Source: Boesenbergia rotunda
Lineage: Eukaryota; Streptophyta; Magnoliopsida; Zingiberales; Zingiberaceae
Direction of reading: 5' to 3'
Assembly (NCBI GenBank): GCA_024364735.1
Contig: JAGFNQ010002615.1
Span: forward strand, 92,950 to 156,949
DNA length: 64,000 nt
Shown: positions 1 through 12,211 of the stretch, in pieces
Layout: each line of letters opens with the position of its first letter
Position numbering within the stretch: the first letter of the stretch is position 1
Notes under the pieces: model-generated
The model's input: the letters and a program-made list of their open reading frames with translations, nothing else
Database searches by the model: none
What the model was told of the DNA's origin: nothing
Translations under genes and position numbers: made by a program

Positions 1-2275
1 ATATGAGAGAAGTGTCCTAAGGCAATCGCCTTATGATGTAAACATTTATATTAATAAATGATAATTCACTATTTGAGTATACATGTTTTGCGTATTTGAT
101 TGGGATCTTAAACTCATCTACTGAATGTCCGCAATACAACTCACAGCATAAGAGAATTTGTGATGGGATCACAACTAGTGATTATCTCTAATGTACAAAT
201 GTGAAGTATTGAAATTATCCCTAGTCGATGAATTGATAAAAACGGACACTATCAATTCTGTTGAGACTAGCATGGGTTATTATCTAATCAGCTGATTCTC
301 ACTGGCTGGTGACATTGGGATGTCCGGAGATAAACATGGATGCTAGTTAAGGGAACTAGTTCATTGGAGTGACTAGCTGTAAGACTTCATATGGGAATCT
401 ACATGTAGATATGTCAATGAAGTTCTTACTGCAGCTTAAGTGCGATGTTCCTTTGACTTGCGGTGTTCAAGTCATCTTGGTCATGGAGACTTATACTTTA
501 ACATCTTAAGCAAGCATCTCCAAGGAGGTGTGGACCCAGGATGATTGGGTATAAGCCGAAGTGCCCGAAGATGTTTGAACAGCCTACAAAGGATTCACCA
601 CTCCTTGAGAGGAGATGTATACCCAGGCCTATTGTCGGATTGTTACTCAAAACCTCTGGCCAGAGTATATCATGTTTAGAGTGCGAGTCTCTTAAATACA
701 TGAGAGTAATTAGAAATCCAAAGGACGAGAAAGACACTACTTGGGCTAGGTGTGACGTAGTCAGCCTAGTGGGGACTGACACATATAGATCGTGTCCTGA
801 ACCAAGTGGGTATAAGGTGGTGAAGGGAATGAGGCACGACTCATTAGAGCTGCTGAAGGGTTTCAGAATAATTTCTTCTAAGGTCAAACCGTTGATCTTT
901 CGATTAATTGGGGGTCATGATGTACTACTAGGTGCCACTCATGATCGTTCTATAATTTGTTGATTATAGACGGCCAACATAAATCGAAAGCCTATTTAGT
1001 CACACGCACTAGAGTAATCCGAGGGATTTAAAACGAGTTGAAAATTGGATTTTCCGATCAAGAGAAATAAGTCGAATCTGAGTTGATCAGAGGCGCAACG
1101 GAAACTTAAAATGGCTAAGTCTTTTGAAAGCTTATTGGGCGAATTAAATGAGTTTAATTCGCGATCGGTTCGGGTTGTTTTGGCCGACCAAAGAGGGTGC
1201 CCACCCTCTTGGTTTGGCCGGCCAATGAAAGGGGGATAAACCAATTTAATTGGTTTAATTAATAAAATAAATCTAGCGCGATTTATTTTATAAATTATGG
1301 ATAAATAAATTGATATATAAAGAAATTTATATAAAGAGATTTATAAACAAATTTGTAGAAATTTATTCTTTTTATGGAAATTAAAATGAACCATGAATTG
1401 GTTTTATTTTAATTTATAAAATCAATTATGAATTGATTTATCCATAATAAGAAAATTTTTATACAAATTTTATTCCATAATTAAAAGAGAGAAGTAATTG
1501 TTTTATTATAAATTAGTTATAATAAAACTTGGTTTAAACGGAATAATTCATAAAAGAATTTATAGGATAAATTTGTTATGAAAAATTCTGTTAAGAGGGA
1601 GACTTGGCAAGGGAGAAGCAACTATATAAGGAACCAAAAGGAAGCCTTTAATTCCTAATGAATAATTGATAGAGATTAATTATTCTTCCCTCTCTCTCTC
1701 TTATTCTCTTTTCCTCCTCTTCTCCTTCCCATTAGGGCCGGCGCCCTCCTTGTGCTTTAGGGCGGCGCCTCCCTTTCCCACCCTAGGGCCGGCACACCCT
1801 AGGGTTGCCGTGGACCAAGAACACCAAGGAGAAGCCAAGAAGAAGAAGAAGAAGCGAATGCAACTCCTCTCTTCCCGGAATTTCGATTCCGTTTCTTGGT
1901 GGTACGTTTCCATTAATTTCTCTTGTTCTTTTAGTTGTGCCTTCGAGAATCTAGTAGTTCTCGTCGGCACAAAACTCGTGACTTTGCAAAGTCATCCCGA
2001 AGAGAACTCGGCGTGGACGCGAATAGAGGCGGAGCTTCCAAGGGACGCTACGGTTGGATCTCGTTCTTTTTCCGACTTACGAGAGGTATAAAGTAAATTA
2101 GTTTACTTTTCCGTAATGTTTTATTTTATGATTATGTCAATACACCATAAGGTTGCATGCTAGATACGTGGTTAAAATAATTTAAGAAATTATTTTATGC
2201 TAATTTTTCCGCTGCACGTAAAAATTTTGAATTTTACGAACCCGTATCCTTGTCGACATGCACCCGGTCCCAACA
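1..2275 (+). mobile_element. LTR of Copia element C' (left copy, first ~8 bp outside the window)
   Basis: This is a long terminal repeat of about 2.28 kb ending in CCAACA just before a primer-binding site. The inverted copy at 14470-16764 matches it along its whole length. That copy shows that the missing outer bases are the TG-containing start, so the window begins about 8 bases inside the LTR. It has a TATA-like box at 1623-1629 and a CT-rich tract and GC-rich leader at 1680-1800. Apparent ORFs at 498-963 exist on both strands and in both LTR copies and look non-coding. High confidence that it is an LTR. Confidence 0.9.
1623..1629 (+). promoter_or_regulatory. Probable TATA box of the C' LTR
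   Basis: TATATAA lies within the LTR about 650 bp before its 3' end, followed by a pyrimidine-rich stretch. The same box is present in the inverted LTR copy at 15123-15130 on the minus strand. It fits a U3 promoter, but no transcription start can be proven here. Confidence 0.5.
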
Positions 2276-2276
2276 G

Positions 2277-2288
2277 TGGTATCAGAGC
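2277..2288 (+). promoter_or_regulatory. Primer-binding site of C' (initiator Met-tRNA type)
   Basis: TGGTATCAGAGC starts two bases after the LTR end. It is the usual Copia minus-strand primer site, complementary to the 3' end of initiator Met-tRNA, and it fixes the LTR boundary and the + orientation. Confidence 0.9.
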
Positions 2289-3981
2289 CGGTTAGTGTTC
2301 GACATAATCATATAATTGTTTTGCGGAACACTTTGTCATAATCTCAATTTTGGAAAAATTTTCAATTATGGAAACTTTCCAATTATAATAAATTTTAGAT
2401 TTAGGAATTTCTAAGTTTGGAAATCCTCATGAAATTTCGCAAACTTTTGAAATATCCTAGTTTCTAAAAATTTTATAATAATTGTGAAAACTTCCCATCT
2501 TTGGAAACTTTCCAATTTTGGAAATTTTCTATTTTAGAAATTTTCCAACTTTGGAAATATGTAAGTTTTCTTTGTACCAGAAACTTACAATTATTCTGAA
2601 AACTAATTTATGAAATCTCGCAATTTTGGGCACTTTCTTTTAAGAAAGTCTAGACAAATTCATGGACAGTTAATTGACAATTAAATTTGAATTGGTCTTT
2701 AAATTGACAACAAAATTCTTTATTTTGGATTGAGCCTCGGGGAGCCGTCCAATTTAAAGCTAGTTGTTGTAATTTAATTTCCCAATTTTTAATTGAAATT
2801 GTCATGTTTGATTTGGATTGAGCCTCGGGGAGCCGTCCAATTGGATTTACAACAAATTATTTTTCTTTGGGTATCTGAGCCTCGGGAGCCACCCTTAGAA
2901 AATGATTTGTTGTAATTAATTAAATCCATGAATAAAATATGATTTAAGAGGTGATACTCTTACATATTGTTGTCTCCAAAATTAATTAGGAAATGGTTTC
3001 CTATAGAGTTTTCTTAAATGAGATTTTCATGAAAATAATATGTCATTGAATTAAGGGAATTGCCTCTTAATTTAATAAGATTTGATTTAGAGAAATCAAA
3101 GTCTTAAACATATTATTTCCGAAATTGATTATGACAATTTAGGAAATTGTTTCCCAAAACAATTCCTTTAATAAAGTATGAAATTAGAATGAGGAAATCC
3201 GGTTCCTAATTCAATTCATGAGACTTGATAACTTAAGTCACATACATACTTTATTAAGGAAATCGTTAGTCATGACATATGTCATGAATGTGCTTAGAAA
3301 AGATGAGACCCAAAACCCCTTACAAAATATTAAGGCAAACACCTTCCATTAATATGGTTAGAACCGGAGTTTTGTTTCTCGTTTGGGTTGATGGACACAT
3401 CCATGCCCGACTTGAACCTCAACATGTTCAAACCATGGAATTAGTTTATGAATAATATAGTTGGAGTCAGAGGTCAATCCTTAGTTTTGGTTGTTGGACA
3501 CATCCAAGCCTGACTAAACGGTTGAATGAGCTCCAACCATATTAAAACTATTTCTTGATTAATGGGTCAGCCTTAAGCTTGGAGCATCGATTTGTTGTGC
3601 CACGCCAAGGTCGATGTAAAGAGAGGTGCAGTTGGGTGCTATGTAAAATGTTATATACTTGTTAATGAGTTAACAACCCAATGATTTATGCAAACATTCA
3701 ATTAGTTGATAGCATAAAGTGATAGTTACATATATGTGATATGTAATCGGTATAATTACCTACCTTCATAGCTAAGAATAACTTGATGGCCACAGCCATG
3801 GTGGTTCTTATATATGGTTGGATATCAACCTATTTGGAGATGTTCCTACGATCTCCCGAATTGATAAAAAGGGTTATTCAATTTGAAAAATAAATAGGAT
3901 TTTATTTATGTATGTTGATACATTCTTTAATCATTCTTCTCACATAAACTCAATTTGTATTTCTAGGATAATCACTCGATC
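2289..3981 (+). other. Untranslated leader of Copia C' with three GAGCC-repeat motifs
   Basis: This is a 1.7-kb AT-rich leader between the primer-binding site and gag, with no convincing ORF. It holds repeated aattttggaaa runs at about 2340-2640. It also holds three copies of a motif GAGCCTCGGGGAGCC (2733-2748, 2819-2834, and a shorter form near 2878). The first two are flanked by TTGGA/TCCAA arms. The inverted copy at 13850-14020 keeps all three. This position is where packaging or dimerisation signals lie in retroelements, but that role is only inferred. Confidence 0.6.
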
Positions 3982-4216
3982 ATGTCTTCTCTAAACTTGC
4001 GTTCCATTTTGGACACCAATAAACTGACTGGGCCAAACTACATGGACTGGCTTCGAAACCTAAGGATAGTCCTTAAGGCAGAGAAGCTTGCTTATGTCCT
4101 TGAAGATCAACTTCCCACCCATCCTCCAGAGAATGCAACTCCAGACCAATTGTTGGCCTATCAGAAACATGTGACCGATTCTGAACTTGCGAGTTGCATC
4201 ATGCTAGCCTCTATGG
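3982..4216 (+). pseudogene. Copia gag, N-terminal fragment (element C'), broken by element D
   Basis: The ORF opens MSSLNLRSILDTNKLTGPN and continues through the WLRNLRIVLK motif, typical of plant Copia gag proteins. After about 78 residues (ending ASMV) the frame runs straight into the LTR of element D at 4217. The inverted copy at 12212-12758 shows what would follow (PELQKQHEHMDA). The two copies differ at several residues, for example NYMDW against NFMDW, so they are distinct family members and not one sequence read twice. The remaining gag and all of pol are absent on this side. Confidence 0.85.
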
Positions 4217-6006
4217 TGTTAGTGAGAGCCCTAGAGCCAATCATATGATGATTACTTTTTGGACTCATTGTATCATATTCTTGTATATATATTTCTTATA
4301 TATAAAGGCATTTCTTATGGTTATTGTACTTATGTGTATTGGTGCCAAATAACTCAGTATAATAACGTCCTTGAGTAGAAGGTTCTTATCTATATCAATC
4401 GATTAGTTGAATCGATAGTGAGATGATATAGAGAACACTACTCTTAATTATTCCTAGTCAAGTATTAACATTCAAGGAAATGTTAATGCATAGAGACTAG
4501 CATGTAGGTCAACATGATGACTTGATCTCACAAGTCATGGATATGAGATATCAAGTTGACACATGGGTATACATTAGAGAATGTATACTGAATGGCCCGC
4601 CATGAGAAAGTATCATGGATCGTTATATGAGTGTCATATACTTTCTCATGTGACTATTAGTATGACTATAGTCCTAGACCTGAAGTTACCATAGTTCCCT
4701 ACATAAGGAGTTACGTACTTTGGCTTCGTCAAACGTCACCGTAACTGGGTGGACTATAAAGGCGATTACTGGGTTTGTAACAAATTATGCGGAGGGATGT
4801 GAGTAACGTAGATGGGATCTATCCCTCCTATATGAGGGAGTGATATCTTCATTCTTGATAGAGTAAGACCACTAAGTGCATGGTCATGCCCAAATAAGGC
4901 AATATTAGATATTGAGCTTATTTGATTATAGTGAGTCTACTTGGAGATCAAGACATATAGATTGATTTGAGGATGACACGGTCTATGCCTCATGAAAGAT
5001 CAATCTAGATATCGAGGATAGAAGGACGTTGTCACATATTGTGATGGTCACAATTATTAGTCACAATGGTGATGTTGGATCTCGACATTCTTGTAACTTG
5101 GGTAGCAATGATGTGTTGCTAGATACCTCTCATTGCTTATGTCCTTAAATAGGTTTAAGGGCATTGCCAACGTTACAAGAACCTATAGGGTCACACACAT
5201 AGAGCAATAGATGGAGAATAAGTCCATATGATGGACCGAGAGTAATGAAGTCAAAGTTTGACTTTGGCTAAATATGGAAAGTCCATAAAAGGCAAATTTG
5301 ACTTGACTCAAATTAGACAACTTGAGTTGGACTCGAGTTTGATCCAAGTGTTGGATGAATCTAATCATGGGAGAGTAATGAAGTCAAAGTTTGACTTTGG
5401 CTAAATATGGAAAGTCCATAAGAGGCAAGTTTGACTTGACTCAAGCCACATCACCTTGACTTGACCAAGTGATGACTTGGCATCATCATCAAGGCTAAGT
5501 AACCTCCCCATTTGAATTTTGAATTCAAATAGGGGGTTACCAAAGGTGGTGGCCGGCCACTTAATGGCCAATAATGGCCATTAAATGGCCAGCCACTTAA
5601 ACACACAAAAGGAGTTTTTTGTGGGTGTGTGATTCATTCTTCTCCTTACTTGGTTTTGTTTTGTTTGGCTCTCCCTCTCCTCTCATCTTGCCGAGACCCC
5701 AAGTAGTGCTAGCACACTTTTGGGCTCTCCTCTCCACTCTCTTGCTTGTGTGGATACTTCTAGAGGGTTGCTACTTTGCATCCTTGAGATCCGACACCAA
5801 CCGAGGAGCGAGCGGGAATTGCGGGGCACGCATCGAAGGTAGTTTTCTCTTCTCTAATAGATCTAGGTTGTAGATCGGTTTTGAAGCATGTAAACGAGCA
5901 CTCGTAAATTTTTGAAATGGTTTTCTTCGCTCGGATCCTTTCTATTGGGGCTTTCGGGGTTTCCGCGACGCGAAAAAGCGGTTTTCGCGGCCCGAAAAAT
6001 CCTACA
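4217..6006 (+). mobile_element. 5' LTR of Copia D (1790 bp)
   Basis: The LTR starts TGTTAGTGAGAGCC and ends CCTACA before the primer site. The start repeats at 11608. Inside it a block of about 75 bp is present twice, at about 5239-5315 and 5370-5445 (AGTCAAAGTTTGACTTTGG is its core). A GC-rich U5-like stretch with GCGAAAAAGCGG lies just before the 3' end. Confidence 0.9.
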
Positions 6007-6007
6007 G

Positions 6008-6019
6008 TGGTATCAGAGC
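6008..6019 (+). promoter_or_regulatory. Primer-binding site of Copia D
   Basis: TGGTATCAGAGC lies one base after the LTR end. It is the initiator Met-tRNA type and is followed by CACGAGCGAAGC. Confidence 0.9.
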
Positions 6020-7630
6020 CACGAGCGAAGCTTGTGCTCGTTTTGGTTTTTATTTTTTTTTGTATTAGATACAAAATTTAGATAATTTTATGCTTCTGTA
6101 ATTTTTCTAAATTTTAGGATTTTTGAGTATTTTTCCTCGTAGAGGCAAAGCGACGAGTGCGAAGCACTTGTAGACTTTGCCACCGAGAAAAACTTCTCCG
6201 AAACGGCAAGTTTCGCCCAAATGGATTTTGGGACAGCGGGTAAAGGCGCTGTATAATCGCAAGAAGACACTCGTGAAGGTTATTTCACGAGTAGGGGCGC
6301 TGCCCCTAACCCCGCAAGGGGCCTTGTCTCGCGATTACGCCCGAAACCCGTTTACCGGGACCGCCGCGGAGTTGTGACTCGAAAAATTCTAAAAATCAGT
6401 AGAAAAATTATATAAAAACTGTAAAATTACATAATTTTGAATTATGTACAGTAGTGTGATGGTCATGGCCCAAAACCCAATTTTTAATAAGATTAAAATT
6501 GTGTTGTAATTCATAATACGGCCTGCGCGCCGTTTTTGTACATGTGCGTGTTGTATTGTGTTTGCGACCTGCGTGTCGGCTTTTAATATTTTATTTCTGT
6601 TGTATTTCATATTTAGACTCGAATGTAACTCGAGTATAAAAATTTGTAATGTACAAAAGTGAAGACGACGGAAATTCCGGAGAACTTGGACTCGGGAGAA
6701 CTAGCCGACAACACCAAGACGGTCAAGAGGAAGCGCTTGGAGAAGCCGCTAGACCTAGGTTGACCATCGGATCCTCTCATTGGCTTGAGAGGGTCTTAGT
6801 AGGGCCATGACCAAGTCACTTATGTTTATTTTTATTATTGCTATGCTTGTGATGTATATGATGCATGATAATGTAGAATAGTAAAAATAAACTTAAGTGT
6901 ATGAGATGCACAAGTAATGTGGGAACCACATTTTGATGTGCACTTAATACACATTTCGGATTAAATTAGATTTCATAAATGCCTAGATGTGATGCACATC
7001 CTCGATTAGATTAGATCTAAAATCAAATCAACTCGTAAAGGCCTACCGGGTCTGATACCCATCACTACCTCGATCATATGCGCTTGTCGATTCTGCCAAA
7101 GCAGAGCAACACATTTAATCTTGGTAGGATGCGGAGGGACAACCTTGGTCCCGCCTATCACGGCTCGGGTTAGATCGAGCTCAATCAGATTGAGTAACTA
7201 GTTAACTCAATTGGATCGAGTAAAGCTATAGGCGTATTCCAATAGTTGGAAAGGGTAGGACAAAATCACCGTTTTAAATAGTCTTGAGCGATTTAGCCAA
7301 AGCTAACTCAAGATTATTCGTAAACGTTAAATCTTGATCCTATAAACAAGAGTTGCATAGAGATGTAATTGATAAATTAGTTATCTACCGATCATACTAA
7401 GTCTTGGGCGATTTAGCCAAAGCTAACTCAAGGCATAGTATGATGTGGATCTTGTCCCACATAAATTATAGTAAATTGGTACGGATCTAGTAGTGTGGTT
7501 TGACCACTCCAATGACTTGATTCCACCAAAATTCCTATAATTTAGTGGGAGCATCATTTAATTAAAGGCCTAATTAGATGATTACTAGAATATGATATTT
7601 ATTCTCTGCATTTATCTGTTGTAGATTGCC
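6020..7630 (+). other. Untranslated leader of Copia D
   Basis: This is 1.6 kb without a supported gene. The only ORF (6177-6377) shows no gag features. A segment around CGATTTAGCCAAAGCTAAC occurs twice, near 7290 and 7408, as an imperfect direct repeat. The gag start at 7631 is preceded by an AT-rich stretch. Confidence 0.6.
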
Positions 7631-10600
7631 ATGTCTTCAAACACGAATACTCTCTCTCTGCGATCTGTCCTTGAGAAGGACAAGCTCACTGGAGCTAATT
7701 TCCTGGACTGGTACAGGAACTTGAGGATAGTCCTCAAACAGGAACGTAAGCTGTACGTTCTAGAGCAAGCAGTTCCTAAAGCACCACCACCCTCAGCCAT
7801 CTGTAGCGTTAGAGATGCTCATCAGAAGCATCAAGACGACGCGTTAGACGTGTCGTGCCTAATGCTATGCTGCATGTCCTCTGAGCTTCAGAAGCAACAC
7901 GAGAACATGAATGCTTACGATATGATTGGCCACCTCAAGCAATTATATCAAGGGCAGGCAAGGCATGAGCGGTTCGAAGTGACTCAGGCCCTCTTTTCAT
8001 GCAAGATGAAATAGGGAACCCCAGTAGGAACTCACGTACTCAAGATGATTGGGTACGTCGAGAACCTCGATAGACTAGGGTTTCCCTTGGGCCAAGAGCT
8101 GGCTACCGACCTGATTCTGCAATCGTTGCCGCCAGGTTACCGTCAATTCGTCATGAATTACAACATGAACGAATTAGACAAACCACTTCCCGAGATACTC
8201 AACATGTTAAGAACTGCTGAGCCTAATCTCACCAAGCCTAGTACCGTCCTGATGGTACAGAAGGGCAAAGGCAAGGGTAAGTGGAAGCCCAAAGGTAAGG
8301 GTAAGACCCAAACCAAGGGCAAAGCCAGCTCTGCAGCACTTAAACCCAAGGGTGGGGTGCAGAAGGATGCCACCTGTTTCCATTGCGGTGAGAAAGGGCA
8401 TTGGAAAAGAAACTGCAAGATCTACCTGGAGGATCTTAAGAAGAAGAGAAGCGAGCCTTCTACTTCAGGTATATATGTTATAGAAGTCAACCTTTCTATT
8501 TCTACATCATGGGTATTAGATACTGGATGTGCTTCTCACATTTGTACCAATGTGCAGGGGCTGAGAAATAGCAGGGCATTGGCAAAGGGCGAGGTGGACC
8601 TACGAGTAGGCAATGGAGCACGAGTTGCGGCTGTTGCTGTAGGAACTTATTTTCTATCTCTGCCCTCTGGGCTTGTACTGGAACTAGATGATTGTTGTTA
8701 TGTACCTGCACTTACTAAGAACATAATTTCTATTTCTTATCTAGACAAGAAAGGCTTCTCATTTATAATTAAGAACAAATGTTGTTCAGTCTATTTAAAT
8801 GAAATGTTCTATTGTAGTGCAGATCTTATCAACGGACTCTACATTCTAGACTTAGAACGCCCTATCTATAATGTAAGTACCAAGAGGTTGAGATCAAATG
8901 AGTTGAACCCAACCTATCTCTGGCACTGTCGCTTAGGCCATATAAATGAGAGTCGCTTGTCCCAGCTCCATAAGGATGGATTGCTGGATTCATTTGATTT
9001 TGAATCATATGAGACATGTGAATCATGCCTTCTAGGCAAGATGACTAAGACTCCCTTTAGTGGACATAGCGAGAGGGCAACAGATTTGTTAGGACTCATA
9101 CATTCTGATGTATGTGGCCCTTTCAATGTTGCTGCTCGAGGTGGTTATAGATACTTCATCACATTTACTGATGATTTCAGTAGATATGGTTATGTGTACT
9201 TGATGACACATAAGTCCGAGTCCTTTGAAAAGTTCAAAGAATTCAGAAATGAAGTACAAAACCAACTCGGCAAGAGTATTAAAATACTTCGATCAGATCG
9301 AGGTGGAGAATACTTGAGCCATGAGTTTCGTGACTATTTAGCTGAGTGTGGGATTCTATCTCAACTCACTCCTCTGGGACACCACAGTGGAATGGTGTAT
9401 CCGAAAGGAGGAATCGTACCTTATTAGATATGGTACGATCTATGATGAGTCACGCAGATCTTCCTATATCCTTTTGGGGATATGCTCTAGACACGGCAGC
9501 GTTCACACTTAACCGTGTTCCATCAAAGGCGGTCATGAAGACACCATATACGATATGGACTGGGAGGAGTCCCAAGATGTCTTTCATGAGGGTTTGGGGT
9601 TGTGAGGCTTACGTTAGACGTCAAGTCTCAGACAAACTGGGACCCAAGTCCGATAAGTGCTATTTCGTGGGATATCCCAAGGAAACTAAGGGATATTACT
9701 TCTACATTCCCAGTCACACAAAGTGTTTGTTGCTAAGACTGGGGTCTTTCTAGAAAGGGACTTTGTTTCTAGAAAGACTAGTGGGAGTTCGTTTGATCTT
9801 GAAGAAGTTCAAGACAACGACCATAGCACTGAGCCCTTGATGGATACTGAACAGGAACCACAAGAAGTTGTGGATGAGATTGTTACACAAGAAGTTGTGG
9901 AACAACAACCTGTTCAGGTAGACCTACCTCTTCGCAGGTCTGATAGGGTACGTCGTCAGCCTGAGAGATATTCATTTCTCTTGCCTGACCATGATGACGT
10001 TATGATCATTGAGAATGAGCCTACCACCTATCAGGAAGCTGTGATGAGCCCAGATTCTGAGTCATGGCTGGAAGCCATGAGATCCGAAATGGAATCCATG
10101 TACACTAACCAAGTTTGGACCTTGGTTGATCCACCTGAAGGGGTCAAACCCATTGGGTGTAAGTGGGTCTTTAAGAGAAAGCCTAACATGGATGGACTTA
10201 CTCATACCTATAAGGGTAGACTGGTAGCTAAAGGTTTCAAGCAAATTCATGGTATTGACTATGATGAAACTTTTTCTCCAGTAGCGATGTTTAAGTCCAT
10301 TCGGATCATGCTTGCTATTGCAGCCTACCACGATTATGAGATCTGGCAGATGGATGTCAAGACAGCGTTTCTGAATGGAAACCTCCTCGAGGATGTGTAC
10401 ATGACACAGCCTGAGGGTTTTGTAGATCCACAGCATACTGGCAGAGTATGCAAGCTGCATAGGGCCATTTATGGTCTAAAGCAAGCTTCTCGGAGCTGGA
10501 ATCTTCGATTCGATGATGCGATCAAACAGTTTGGTTTCATCAAGAACGAAGATGAACCTTGTGTCTACAAGATGGTTAGTGGGAGCACAGTAGTCTTCCT

Positions 10601-11593
10601 AGTCTTGTATGTGGATGACATACTACTCATTGGGAACAACATCCCTTCGCTACAGTCTGTGAAGACTTGGTTGGGGACTTGTTTCGCAATGAAGGACTTA
10701 GGTGAAGCAGCCTGCATTCTAGGCATTAAGATCTATAGAGATAGATCTAAGAGATTGCTTGGCCTAAGTCAGAGTACATACATCGATACGGTATTACACG
10801 TTTTGCCATGCAGAATTCCAAGAGAGGAATTCTGCCAATGTCACATGGTGTGAGTCTTTCGAAGACTCAGAGTCCCTCTTCTAGAGAGGAGAGAGACCGC
10901 ATGGATAAGATCCCTTATGCTTCTGCCATAGGATCCATCATGTACGCCATGTTATGTACTCGTCCTGATGTCTCGTATGCTTTGAGCATGACGAGCAGGT
11001 ACCAGTCAGATCCAGGTGAACGTCACTGGATAGCGTCAAGAATATCTTAAGTACTTGAGAAGGACTAAGGAATATTTTTTGATATTTGGAGGCGATGAGC
11101 ATCTAGTTGTAAAGGGTTACACTGATGCCAGCTTCCAAACCGACCAGGATGATTACAGATCGCAGTCAGGGTTCGTGTTTTGCTTGAATGGCGGAGCTGT
11201 GAGCTGAAGAGTTCGAAGCAGGACACAGTTGCAGATTCTACAACAGAAGCTGAGTATATTGCTGCATCAGAGGCAGCAAAGGAGGCAGTTTGGATCCGCA
11301 AGTTCATCACTGAGCTTGGGGTGGTTCCTAGCATATCTGATCCCGTAGAGCTCTATTGTGACAACAATGGAGCTATTGCGCAGGCTAAGGAACCTCGCTC
11401 ACACCAGCGGACCAAACACATACTACGGCGATTCCATCTCATTCGAGAGATCATCGATCGAGGAGATGTGAAGATTTGCAGAGTACCCACAGAGGCTAAC
11501 GTCGCAGATCCCTTGACCAAGGCTTTGGCACAGATGAAGCATGATGGTCACACTAGGTCATTGGGTATTAGATACTACAGCGATTGGCACTAG
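7631..11593 (+). pseudogene. Copia D gag-pol polyprotein, disrupted by one stop and several frameshifts
   Basis: It starts MSSNTNTLSLRSVLEKDKL and has the gag motif WYRNLRIVLK. Domains in order are a gag zinc knuckle CFHCGEKGHWKRNC (about 8370-8412), protease WVLDTGCASHIC (about 8508-8545), GAG-pre-integrase LWHCRLGHI (about 8920), integrase core with HSDVCGPF and SDRGGEYLS (about 9100-9320), reverse transcriptase with WQMDVKTAFLNG and YVDDILLIG (about 10340-10640), and RNase H with DSTTEAEYIAASEA (about 11230). Breaks are a TAG at 8012-8014 and single-base frame changes near 9370, 9722, 10800, 11040 and 11203. All are isolated one-base events in otherwise well-kept coding sequence. That pattern fits either recent decay or consensus error in a long repeat. 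Confidence 0.9.
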
Positions 11594-11597
11594 TGCT

Positions 11598-11607
11598 AGT
11601 GGGAGAT
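11598..11607 (+). promoter_or_regulatory. Polypurine tract of Copia D
   Basis: AGTGGGAGAT immediately precedes the 3' LTR start at 11608. It is the expected plus-strand priming site, although short. Confidence 0.6.
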
Positions 11608-12210
11608 TGTTAGTGAGAGCCCTAGAGCCAATCATATGATGATTACTTTTTTGGACTCATTGTATCATATTCTTGTATATATATTTCTTATATATAAAGG
11701 CATTTCTTATGGTTATTGTACTTATGTGTATTGGTGCCAAATAACTTAGTATAATAACGTCCTTGAGTAGAAGGTTCTTATCTATATCAATCGATTAGTT
11801 GAATCGATAGTGAGATGATATAGAGAACACTACTCTTAATTATTCCTAGTCAAGTATTAACATTCAAGGACAATGTTAATGCATAGAGACTAGCATGTAG
11901 GTCAACATGATGACTTGATCTCACAAGTCATGGATATGAGATATCAAGTTGACACATGGGTATACATTAGAGAATTATTACTGAATGGCCCGCCATGAGA
12001 AAGTATCATGGATCGTTATATGAGTGTCATATACTTTCTCATGAGACTATTAGTATGACTATAGTCCTAGACCTGAAGTTACCATAGTTCCCTACATAAG
12101 GAGTTACGTACTTTGGCTTCGTCAAACGTCACCCGTAACTGGGTGGACTATAAAGGCGATTACTGGGTTTGTAACAAATTATGCGGAGGGATGTGAGTTA
12201 ACGTAGATGA
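11608..12210 (+). mobile_element. Partial 3' LTR of Copia D (first ~600 bp only)
   Basis: It matches 4217-4815 with about ten differences, then stops at the undetermined base. The remaining 1.19 kb of the LTR is not present anywhere downstream. Confidence 0.9.
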
Positions 12211-12211
12211 N
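12211..12211. other. Single undetermined base at a structural break
   Basis: This is the only N seen in the window. To its left is the middle of the D 3' LTR, and to its right is the reverse-oriented gag of another C-family copy. Nothing in the sequence bridges the two. It may mark a scaffold join, a filled gap or a consensus failure at a repeat junction. Confidence 0.85.

Larger units (their letters stand above)
4217..12210 (+). mobile_element. Copia LTR retrotransposon D, inserted in gag of C', 3' LTR truncated
   Basis: The element reads 5' LTR, Met-tRNA primer site, leader, gag-PR-INT-RT-RNaseH (the Copia order), a short purine tract and a partial 3' LTR. It interrupts the C' gag codons after ...ASMV. 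The 3' LTR stops at a single undetermined base (12211), so the expected 3' LTR remainder, target duplication and rest of the C' gag are missing. Over the roughly 600 bp shared, the LTRs differ at only about ten positions, several of them single-base indels. This points to a recent insertion. Confidence 0.9.

Noticed and set aside
498..963. Overlapping ORFs of 129 and 140 codons on opposite strands
   Set aside because: They lie within the C' LTR, occur again in the inverted LTR (15921-16259), and show no domain. They are chance open frames in repeated DNA.
6177..6377. 66-codon ORF in the D leader
   Set aside because: It is short, has no relatives among gag proteins, and is preceded by no coding context.
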